Translations under genes and position numbers: made by a program
In this document: positions 48,201 through 60,200 of the stretch, one piece after another
Numbering within the stretch: the first letter of the stretch is position 1
Layout of the letters: each line of letters begins with the position of its first letter
The notes under the pieces: generated by a model
Told to the model about the DNA's origin: nothing
Seen by the model: only the letters and a program-made list of their open reading frames with translations
The model's database searches: none
Assembly: GCA_008933995.1 (NCBI GenBank)
Contig: WARS01000016.1
Coordinates: 13,143,348 to 13,207,347, forward strand
DNA from: Datnioides undecimradiatus
Lineage: Eukaryota > Chordata > Actinopteri > Lobotiformes > Datnioididae
Reading direction: 5' to 3'
Length of the DNA: 64,000 bases

Positions 48201-51200
48201 TCCTGAGAATGAGCACAACAGGTGTCAGACTCCCCCGCTGTCTTTGCTTGTTCAGTTTTTAAAATTGTTCTGGCTCGGGGGGGGGGGTCACAGTTTCTTC
48301 TCTGCTGCAGGGAAATGAGGCGACTGGTCTTAGGAATGCTAAAGAGACCTTTATCCTACGTTTTGTTCTCTGTAACTCGGCTCCAGACCCCATGTAGACT
48401 CTTTGTGACGGTGCAGAGCCTCGGTTTATGAGCTGAATGGGTACTTTTTAATTTAGCGGTACACACACAAATGTTTATACATGTGGTCGGCTTGTTGTGC
48501 AAGTGACGCAAACATAGTCCACTCGAAACAAATGTGAAGAGCATTTAAAGGATTTAAATACTCAACTCACAGAACATTTCATGCAAAATGGCTACAAGAG
48601 CTTTTTTGATTTTCACATTTTATAGACACTTAATACCAAACATATGGTTACTTATTTATTATTAATTAGCATGCACAATATTCCATTTTTTAATTAAGAG
48701 CCAAGCTCAATTGGTTATTATAGCCCATTCATCTATATATTGTCTTTTTCATTTTAATTGGAAACTTCACACCAATTTTGCATTCCACTGGACCTCCTCC
48801 AGAAATATAAAAACTAATAAAGATTATGTCATTTTAGACTTTTTTTCTTACATAACTGTACATAAGTGGAGCTTAAAGGATGAAAAGTCAGGAGTGGGTG
48901 TGACAGAGAGCAGAAAGAAGTGTCTGAATCTTGTTTGCTGAAATCTTTCATTGGTCTTTTAATGTTGTCTAATATCGACCTGACTGTCCTCAAGCTACTT
49001 TGTTATCTCTCTGCCTCTCCTGCATCTTTCATCGCCGCTCTCACACTCTCGTCTAATCTCAGCCTCTCACTGTAATGCTAATTCCCTTTCATTCCCTCTT
49101 GGCTTTGTTCCTCATGCCCTCTCTTTCTTCTCCTCACTTGTTAGCTGTATTCATCTCTCCTGTTCTTATTATTCTTCCTTACCTCCTACCGTACTGCCAT
49201 CCATGTCTATTTCTTCACCTTGCTGTTACTCACCACCCAACATATTACTCACCCTGCTCTCTTTCGTCTCTGATTACCTCTTCACCTGGCCTCCTCCCTC
49301 ATGCTGCTATCTGTGTCAGCTGTTCAGTCATGCTGAGATAAGTCCTTGTTCTCTGTTGCATTGGACCAGATTTGAGCTACTGAAGAGGGAAACCTAGCGA
49401 GACCTTTGACTTCTCTTCTCCTGTTGACCTTTCACCTCTCTCGCACTAAAGGCCCCCCTCTATCCACTTAAGACCATTCCCGCACTGAAGGAATTTACTA
49501 AATGGACGATCTTCCCTAAAACAGAAACCACAGGTTTTACTAACAACACTTGCAACAGTAAAACACTTAAACTATAAATAAGTTATGAATTCCACAGGAC
49601 TTATATTGTCTAAAAAAATGCAAATTTGCTTGGTACTGTGATGCATTTGGGAGAGTCATAAAAGTTTCTCCACACTTAAAGTGCTGGAAAATGTTTATCA
49701 CTGCTCTTGCTTGATTTCTATTCTCTATATTCACAGTTATTTAAGAGTTAGCATACATTATATTGTTATTTTCAAGATACGTTAAAGATGTTTAACACCA
49801 GTATGTCTACAGGTGAGCGTCAGTGAGTGAGTTAGTGTCAGTGAACAATTAGGTTAGCACTATCTATTGAGCTATATCCTACATGGTATCATGCATTTTC
49901 AATCTGTACTTCTTCACATTTTGTTGAATTTGCACTATAACAAGTCTCGCTACATTAGATGCTGCCATAAGAACTTTTCACTTTAACCAGATGTCAGACA
50001 TTACTTTATGACTTAGCATTAGATATATAAAATATCTAAATATGATTGTAAGAACATCCTTTTTCAAATGACATGGATTAATTGGATTAATAGAAATTCG
50101 ATTCTCTTGAGTAATACTTATGCTGTGATTCTAAGTGGAATTTGTGGTTATAAGGTTTTACAGAGAAGGATTTAGAGAACTTTACTCTGATCACAGTAAC
50201 AGCCACAGTCCAGCTCTAAGATTTTTCTGTTTTTGCAGGTCAGTAACTGTCAATTTGTTTGTAGACTGAGTAGATTAATAAACGCTTTCTCTCCCTCCGC
50301 TATCTCTATTTTTGTTTTTCCTCACATTGTACCCCAGGGTGGTGAGGAGGAGCCGGTTTGTCCGGTCATCATGTGCACGCGGGCCTATCCTGACCCCGTC
50401 CCTGAGTGCCAGCTGTTCCCGGGTGAGGTGGAGGAGCCAGAGGAGGAGGTGGCAGACGAGGGCAGGGAGAGGGAATCAGACAGAGACAGTGCCGTGGAAA
50501 GCACCCAAGGGTCAGACACCTCCGACAGCCTGCTCAGACCAGGCGACAAGGAAGACGCACTGGGGGATCTCTTTTTCCCTGGGGAGAAGTGAGCACTTGT
50601 GCTTTCCTGTTTGTCTCGCTGTCTGCAAATCCTTATATTAGCTCCTTGTTCTAGTTCTGCACACCGACGTATATTCATGGGGACAAATGTCTGTTCATGT
50701 CCACCTTGATGGTCCCCACTGTTTTCTCTCTCTGTAAGACTGCCTAAAATTATCTGTCAGACTAAAAATATAAAAAGAATGTTTTCAAACTAAAGCCACG
50801 GCCCAGTAAGTCAGATGTTCTCAGTTCATTTCTCCACCACTTTTTACTGTAAACGTGCAGTCATCATTAATTTCATATCAGGTATACAAATACATATACA
50901 CATACAGACTTAATGAGTTTCTTTGTCATAATATTGAATAATCACAGAGATGTATAAAGAGGACCTCACAACTCTTTCCTCCTTCCTTTTCCTCAGGTGT
51001 GGCCAGACAAGCATCTCAGTGACATCTGACCTATCGACACGTTCCTCGGCTTCTCTGAACGAGGAGCAGTTTGAGGACTACGGAGAAGGGGAGGAACCAG
51101 ACTACACTCCCAGCAGCCCCTGCCCGGACGACGAGACTCGTACCAACGGATACTCTGACCTCGGCTCATCTGTTCCCTCTAGGTATGAGACACAGTTAGA

Positions 51201-54200
51201 AAGAGAAACATTGTTCTTCATGTGTGAATGCTGAGTGGGGCACTAGTCAGCAGGTACTAGAATAAAAATACAATAGAATAAAAAAATCAATATAAAAATA
51301 TAACTTTGGTGTCAGCTCTTAAGTTCAACATTGGCAATTAAGGTCACCAATTAACCTGCATGTCTTTGAAGGAAGCCCTCGCAGACAGGGGAAGGACATG
51401 CAAACTCCACTAAGAAAGAAAGGGCTCTTTTATGTAGCGAGCTCATCGAGCCAGTTCTAACCACTGCACCTCCAAGAGACTGTCATTCACTACCACATTG
51501 ATCCTGAGATAAGATAGATAATGTTTAGGTGGCTTACCACATCTGCCAATAATTTCCATGGGGTATCTTGCCTAACCCATGATAATTTTATAGATCTGTG
51601 GTTCCCATCTGTTGTCTTTACTTTGACAGTGTTAGGACCCCAATAAAAGTAAAATATTTGGACACAAAAACACACATTATGTCTTTCACCTACCTCAAGC
51701 TTTGTCAGACTCTCACTCAAACTCTTCATGTTTTTATTTTTTATCCAAGGTAGCTTGTTGCAACAGTAACAGAAACATAGAACATGCTAATTTTTTTGTA
51801 GGTTGGGAATGTTACCAAATGATTAGTTTGTGTATCAATGACCTAAAATTGGGTGTGACTGGGAAGGATATTCAAAAACTCAGTACAGACAACTGCAAGG
51901 TCAAGGTAATTACTCCACAAATAACCTTAATTAGCTGAAATTAAACATAATTATTCTGCTTTCTTGATGAATTATAGCATTTACTCGAGGCCTAGAACAA
52001 AATGTTTGGTGTCCCGGCACCGGTCTGCACACCAGGGCTTGATCATCACTGCGCTACTGAGTGCAGATAATTATACATTTCAGTTGTGTGTTGGCATTTT
52101 TGTGGTTTCCCAAAGCTTAAGTTTTGATGAAAACATTGACCAGTTTGTGTAGCTTCAACTGGACTAATTATTATGGACTTAAGGCTCCACTCTGCAGGCA
52201 CCAGAATCATTACCTGACTCATATTCTGAGTCCTGACTGCAGAAATCTAGCTTAGGAGTTTTTGCCCTTAAGGCCACATTAATATTCATCAAAGGCTCGT
52301 GTTTAATGGGATTAAGTCTCCTGGCTGATAGACTGGCAATACTGCTCCATGCTCCTTCTACGCATACCAAGCAGACAAAACTCACCAAATGGAGTTGGCA
52401 TGGAGATTTAAATTCAAAATGAGGCCCAGATTTACAAGAAGTCTCAGACAACTCAGCGTGGGACAGAAGTTTGAATAACTACAGTACAAAGTGGGTTAAA
52501 GGTGCACTCACTAATTCAGATATAGTGACTTTGAAACCAAGCATTTCTAGAGATTTTAAAAACTCAGCTGTTAACTCTGTTGCCTGGACATAAACAGACA
52601 GAGAAAGAACATTTGGAATTTTGAGGAAGTCACTGGAAACAAACAAATCAGTGAGTGTGTCGTCACGTTCCTGTAAAAACGTAAAACTGATAATGCATCG
52701 CAGTGCAGAAGACTTGGTAATGGTCATTGTTGGTTGTCGAAACAAAGTGAAGACTGCAAATTCACTGCAAAATAAATTCATGATGTCAAGTACTCATGCC
52801 AAACAAAGGATTTCTCCCAGAAAATTTGGAACATCCCATCAATGCTTCACTTTCTAAATCTTTGACATAACCTTCACTCTCACTGTTACTAAGTAACACA
52901 GAGTTATCTGTGTTACTTAGTTGATAGCTAGACTAATTTTTAAGGTGTCTTAGCTCAGGCTGCATGGTTTTAAATTAACTCACTTTTCTAAACACCCAGC
53001 TGTCTCTAAAATGGTTGTCTGGTCACACACACACACACACACTCACACACACGTAATCAAAACCAGTAAATTTAATATGACTTCTTCTCAGCTGGTATAT
53101 TGGCAGATTGAAACTCTGTGTGTGTCCATGTGTGCTTGCAGTGCGGGCCAGACTCCTCGAAAGGTGCGTCAGCATTACACTGGTGAACTGATGGATATCT
53201 ACTGCTCTCAGTGCAGCAAAAAGGTCAACCTGCTAAATGACCTGGAGGCTCGCCTTAAAAACCTCAAGGCCAACAGGTAGGACACACACACTCAACGCAG
53301 TACCACAGCAGAACTACACCAACAAAATTTCAGTTGCAGGTACTATAATTCAGTAACAGATATCTTTCAGCCCTTTCATGCCATCAGACATTTCCCTCTG
53401 ACCACCACACTCTTATTCAGACTCAAGATACTTCATGCGAATCTAACCCCAAAGCTTGAGAAAAGTCTGTATTTGCTGATTGTATTTTTTCCTGAGACTT
53501 TTATTAAAATTATACTTAAAGAAGTTCCACAAGTTGACATACCATAGCAGCCAAACATTACAGGAATTCCATGAACAAAAGTTTCTGCCTGAAAACAGAC
53601 AAGGTGACCTATTTATGAGGTGTATCGGTCAACTCACACTGGGATTTTAAGGTTCATTCAAGAGAGACTGTTTACTATTTTTTAACATAGGTATAATGTA
53701 AAATGGTATAATATTATTACAGAGGTGTTTAAGGTGTCCCTTTTCCTGTTTCTTGCATGACCAAACATGCACACATACACAAACAAACGTGACTTGATTG
53801 TTATGTAAGGTCGTCACTCCCGTGCTTACCTCATCAACCATTGTCATTTGGAATCTATTACTGGAAACATAATCCATGGTGATCATTAATAGCTCTAATG
53901 TCCACCTGCACACACATACTTGCAGATGCAGAGTTATGTTGGAGCACAGTTTCTGTACACTCTGTGCTGACTCAGCAGGGTTTCTCCCCGGGGAAAAGTG
54001 GCTCTATGATCCAGCAGGGCTCTCCTAATTAGACCCCAGCTTTCCCCTTATGAATAATGAAATAAAGATGTCAAGATAGAAACAGTGAAAGAGTTAGAGA
54101 GTGGAAAGAGCGAGAATAAGAGTGAGTGAGATGTAATCAATTTGAGACATTACTGTGAATGGAGTGAGTTTATAGGAGGTGGATCCAGTCTGAATAGCAC

Positions 54201-57200
54201 AGTGGAGGGAATGGATTTTGGATGAGGATGTGGGATTAATGTGAATGCTTGGGTAGCAGGTACCAACCTGTCTAAAAAAACAAATCAAGGCACCATATAG
54301 ATTGATACCAACAATTAAGGATTTTATGGAAGACTAAATGTATTCAGAATGGGAGAGGGGAAGAAGCTTTTTTCCACTAAGCAGTACTTAAAGGATCACT
54401 TTAAGTACTGCACACTATTAATTTAATTAAACTGGGCACAGTGAAGCATGGGTAAACACAAAAAATTAGTGGGTGGAGTATGGTTTGAAAATAGGACGTA
54501 GATGAGAAAGGACATACATGTAGTCACGCAAACAAAACTCCATATAAAACAACAAAAACAAGAAATGTCAAGAAATATTTGTTGTTTTCTACGGTTTATC
54601 TAACTGTGCATTTGATTTATGGATATAAACAACAGTGCCAGGATTACAGTTTGCAGCAAAACCCCAAAACAACTCCTAAATGTAAAAGCACAAAGCAGCA
54701 GAAAGGGTTTTTGGGGGGGATTTCAGAGCAGTAAAGACTCATGTAAGAGCACATGTGCTTTTACCACAGAAGTGTTGTTTAATAATAAACAAGTGCAATT
54801 TGTGGTTCACAGATTATTCAGAATTTAAAAATAAAGTAGTTTTGTTCAACAGTTGTGCCCTCTTGGTCCCTTCAAAGGGAACATTAGATAAAAGGTTTGA
54901 TGCAGAGAAATCGTTTAGTCTCTCAGGACGACACACTCACTTCATGTAAATGCTGAGAGGATTCACCTGGAAGATCAACATGTTAGACACTTTCTGTCTG
55001 TTATTTCTTTCACCACTCTGTTTTCCACAATCACTGTGCTGAACATGATACGTCTCTTTTGAGCTTCTTCACAGTTTGCATAACTGTTGAACAAAAGAGT
55101 AAATCTGAGAAAGTCTTCCTTTTTAAGTAGTGTGAGTAATATCTGACGAGATTGACCGCAACCCCCCTTATCATAATCACCCGACAAATTTGGGTTGACA
55201 CGACACAGATAGAAAAAGGCTCAAAATAATTCCTTCTGCTGTACTGTATTAATTCAGCTCTCATTTGTACGTCCTTGCAGTATGTTTGCTCATTTTGGCT
55301 AATCCAATGTGAAACCCAGCACAGACAGACACATCAGACTGAAAGAGTCTTTGGGCTTTTGTCCCCCTGAGACAGTTGCTGAGCTGACAGAAACCCCTGC
55401 TCACTGAACCAGGAGTGAAATTGTGTTGTCATTGACATGTCCTTCAGTGTTTCTTTCTATATCCCTCATGCCATCCCTCTGACACACCAAATAGCTCAAA
55501 TCTTAATTGCCATCAGCAGTTGGTTCTAGTGCATTGTTGAGCTGTGAGTCTAGACGTATCCATGGCAAGTCACTGTCATTTTGTTTTTTCCCTTTGTAGC
55601 CCCAACAGGAAAATCTCCAGCACTGCTTTTGGAAGGTAAGCCACTCACCTGTATGTGTGGTCTACAGGAAGGTTGTTCACTATGTGTTTATGTTATACGG
55701 CCTGTGCTGCACGTGTTTGCTCTGCTTGTTGACATAAGGACACAGACACACAGCGAGATTAGTTAGTGCTTCCTTATCGGTCAGCTGCCCAACCTCTGTT
55801 TAAGTACTAACTAACGTCAAATACGTAACGTGAAATCACTCTCATCAGAAACCAGGCATGATGTAAAATCCTTTGTTTTTAAGTTTGGACATCAGCTTTG
55901 GCATTAGCAGTCATGTATACCTCTTCATGGCCTGTTGGTCTGTACTGGGTGAAATGTTTTCTGTCCAAGCTTTTGTCCTATTTCCACCCACAGTAACTGA
56001 GTTATAGTGACACAGTGAAAATGGCCTGTCAGACCTGATCTATGTATTCAATATAAGGTTTGGCTCTCCTCCCATGTTCCCTCTACTGTCTCTCTGCCTG
56101 CTTTGATTACTTTGTCCACTTTATTGCTTTCTTTATCTGTTCTCCTGGTGTCTCTACTCTGTTTCCCTTGTTTCACTTATCTCCTCTCCTCTTTTCTCCT
56201 CTTGTCTCCTTTCATCTCCATATTGCTCATTTCAGTCATGTATGCTGTTCTCAAGTTATTCCAGCGGTGTGAAAGAGGGCAGCAGTAGTCATATCACGGC
56301 ATGAATGTCACACTTGATTGTGTGACACAGTCAATGGTGTGTGTGTGTGTGAGCGTGTGTGTGTGTGTGTGTGTGTGTCTGCGCACACGTGCTAACCTTA
56401 CTTTTGTTGGTACCAGCTTCTCTGCTTGGCACTGTCCTTATGCAGTGTTCCTGTATCATCTACATCACTGCAGGATAAAGCTTACCTCCTTTGACTCACA
56501 CACATACACACCCTCAGATATGCAAGAAAGCACTAACAAGCAGCTGGTCCTCACCTGGATCTATTCTCAGCAGATGCTTTAAGTTTTTGTGCCTCTCTGT
56601 TTGTCTTTGAACAGGCAACTGCTCCACAACAGCAACTTGAGCAGCAGTAACGGCAGCACAGAAGACCTTTTCCGAGACAGCATCGACTCCTGCGACATCG
56701 ACATCAATGAGAAGGTATGAATGTGTTTGTGTGTCCATATGTTGCTCTTTAAAGCTATGTATAAATGCTTGTTCATGTGTGTCTGTGTGACTACAAGAAA
56801 ACTAAAAAAAGATTTAATATGTCTCACCTTCAGTACTTTTTACACTCGAATATCGCAGTGAGAGAGAAGAGCTGGTGAATGCACAGCTTAAGCTGAGAGC
56901 ACTAATTCATAGGATGAGCCCTGTCATGATTCCTCTTATGCCTGCAAATTCTAGGAAGAGGGTTTCATTTTAAAGGCTTTAACAACTTGGGAACTGCACA
57001 CAATAAGTTTTAGAAATTATGTAGTATCAACAGAGATATGGTGCCAATGTATAAACATTATAAATATGCTTTAAACTATAGACTTGATTTACTTAATGTT
57101 TTATTTCTTGTTGGGGGGCATTTGCTAATTGCCATATTGGTCATTTTTTGAATGCATCATCTTAAATTTCTACATATTTTAAGTGCATGGTGTATATTCA

Positions 57201-60200
57201 GGCTTTAGAAAACGTCTCTGTCTCTGGCAGGTGAGTTCTCTGGAGAAGAAGGTGGCAGAGCTGGAGAATGAGATTCTGATGAACGGTGATCTCAAGTCCA
57301 AGCTAAAGCAGGAAAACACACAGCTAGTGCACAGGTAGGGTCACAAAACCTTATTGAGTAAATTTAGGACATGTAGGTAATCAGTGTGTAGCAGTGACTT
57401 AGTATTAGCTGGTTTAAAAAGTAACTTTCAGATCAGTTATGAAACTATATTGAATGAAATGTGTGTACCCTCAGGGTTCATGAGCTGGAGGAGCAGCTGA
57501 AAGACCAGGAGACACGAGCAGAACAAAACCTGCAGGAGGGGCTAAGACGACACCGAGAGACCTACAGCAAGATGGAGAGAGACAAGAACACACAGATAGA
57601 GCTGCTGACCAACCGGTGAGAAGTGCACACATAATCAAGCAAAGTAAAAAGAAAGCATTAAAAGATCATTTTAGATTTGGATTCTGTTGCAAGAATTAAT
57701 TAGTGTATAACATGATGCTGAGATACAGTTAGTATTTGGGAGCTGGACTACAGAGCATCTCTCTATATTCCCCAGATATAGACACCAACATGCCTGCCTA
57801 TAAAGAGAAAATGTAAAATATAAAAAATAAGCTATACAGTGCTCAGAGACTCCTCCTGGGGTTAGTCAGCTGCCTCTGGAGTTACAACATACTGTGGACA
57901 TTTGCTTAAGCCCCAGCTTTAGTGGACCATGAGCCAAACTCACTTTATGTGTAAAAGTAAACTGATATACAGGATTTTGTGTTTTCAGAGTTAAGCAGCT
58001 GGAGGAGGAGAACAATGACTTTGCTGCTAACATGTGTCGGCTCAAATCACAGACAGAAAAACTGGATGAGGTAAGCCATATTTACTTTCTTTGTGTATTT
58101 TCTTGCTTTTATCTTCTTTGTCTCTCCTTTATTCTAGCACTATTTTAACATATAAAAGGGTAACTCTGCAATTTTACACATCAGAGTCTTTGTACAGGTC
58201 CCAAGCAGTGCTACTCCATATGTGAAAAAGTTATATGGTATAAGGTATAAAGCCTTTTGTGGCTCCCAAGGGAGCTTTGTGAAATCAGATTATTTGCCTT
58301 AAGTAATGTCACTTGAGTCAGACTAGACTACAAGTTTAAAAATGAAAAGAATCTGGAGGTGTAGAGTTAAAAAGAAGTGACCTTATGTCAGACCCGTGTA
58401 GCACCCTCTCCATCAATGCTTTAGGTTAGAGGCTACATTAGCCTCACTAGCACAACGCAACTCAATTTCTGTTTTTCAGCAGCAGGGCATTGCATTAGGG
58501 GTTTTTTTTTGGGGGGGGGGTTACTGTGAGTCAGAGGAGGTATATAGAGGCGCAGTGCTATATTAATTGCCTTAGCTGATGCCTATATCTTTGCAAAGCC
58601 TTTGTAATTGCCATATCCACACTAGTCAGCACAATCCTACTGTTCTTTTCAAAGATGTTTGCTTAATAATAATTATATTTTTTTTACTGTTTTTTATTAT
58701 TTACACACATATACACAGACACAGATTAATGAAGAACTGTAATATTATTTACAAGATTACAAGATGAGGTGTTAGAAACAGCCTTTGGGTGTTGAACCAC
58801 ACCTCTATTTTGGGACAGTGCCTACGTCCAGACACCACACCAGATAGCTGTCACCTCTTGCCCATGAGACAAGAAGGTGTAATCAAAACAGTCACAGATA
58901 ACAGAAAACATAACTCTTTATGTGAATACTTGAATAAATGTGCATCAGAAACATAGGACACCAAATCTCTGTTTAATCCTGTATATATGCATGCATGTAA
59001 TTGCAATAAATGCTTTTTTTGGCATGCTGTACGTATGAATACCAATCTCAGAAGTGTGTGTTTGTCTGATTTGACATAATTGAAACACATCAATAGCACC
59101 ATACAAACATCAGTCTCTAACTGTGTGTCTATGTCTGTACTTCTTCAGGAGAAACAAAGGATGACAGACAAGCTGGAGGACACTAGTTTGCGCCTGAAGG
59201 ATGAGATGGACCTCTACAGGAAAATGATGGACAAACTGAGACAGAACAGACACCAGTTCCAGAAAGAAAAGGAAGCCATGCAGGAGGTGGGAGGGACTGT
59301 TTTATGCAATCAGACACATGCACGGAGTGGGTTGTTTGCTCTACTGCTCACTCTGCTTTCTCTCGTTCACTCTTCTCTCTCTTGCTGCAATCACTCTGGC
59401 TCATACACCTACACCTACAAAATACTGCATTGCCATTACATAATGTGCTTCTGTTCGTTCTCTGCGTGTAGCTGATAGAGGACCTGCGTCGGGAGCTGGA
59501 GCACTTGCAGCTCTTCAAGCTGGAGACGGAGAAGCCAGGCCGCAGCCGTAGCTCTTCCTCTGGGCTGTCTGACTTCAACAGCAGGACCAGGGAGGTGGAG
59601 CTGGAGCACGATATAAAGAGGCTCAAGCAGGTACGGATTAAAGGTTCTGCTCAAAATGTAGTTGTTGCGCTTAGCTCAGTAAGTACTGTAGCTCCAAGGA
59701 TCCACAGAAGAGATGCTAAATCTCAAAGCAAGCTACAGATTGATCGCTGCCTATTGTGTTTAACTTCTTACTGAGGAATCATCGTGGTTGAGTGTTGAAA
59801 GTGGCTGCAGATGTGTCTTGGCTGACCAGCTGTGTTAATTTATTTCTCACATTAAACAAAATACTTGTTTTCCTATGCTTGATTTTTAAAGTATGTTGTC
59901 ATTTGATACATTTTTAATATAGTGACTTTTTTATCATATGCTTCTTTTATATTATTCACAATTTTATATGTGTTATTATGCTAAGTCTTTGACACTCAGT
60001 CGGTACAGTCAGAAATTTGTAATATTGTAAAAGTCATAGTAAATGTAAATTCAGCTAATCCTTTCATTATTTCTGGAACAATTATTTCACACACAATAGC
60101 CAAACACTGTGCAGTTTCTAGAACTAAAATTTCTGGGAGGATGTACTTGCACTTTATGACTGAGATGGTTTCAAATGATACACGACTTAGATTTATACTC

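Larger units (their letters stand above)
39372..50337 (+). other. rab11fip4 intron 3, second part
   Basis: About 11 kb downstream of exon 1B. No further exon in the rab11fip4 frame is seen. It contains microsatellites (39554-39578, 42698-42714, 47527-47588), an A16 run (46787-46802), a G11 run (48277-48287), an orphan minus-strand exon-like segment (46597-46662) and a GC-richer block near 47280-47500. Confidence 0.7.
51183..53141 (+). other. rab11fip4 intron 5
   Basis: Contains a degraded dispersed repeat (51340-51476), a non-coding stretch with paired homeobox-like sites (52160-52450), a perfect hairpin (52888-52921) and a CA repeat (53024-53053). No coding sequence. Confidence 0.7.

Noticed and set aside
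50338-50588. Minus-strand frame of 97 residues across exon 4
   Set aside because: It is the antisense shadow of the acidic rab11fip4 exon.
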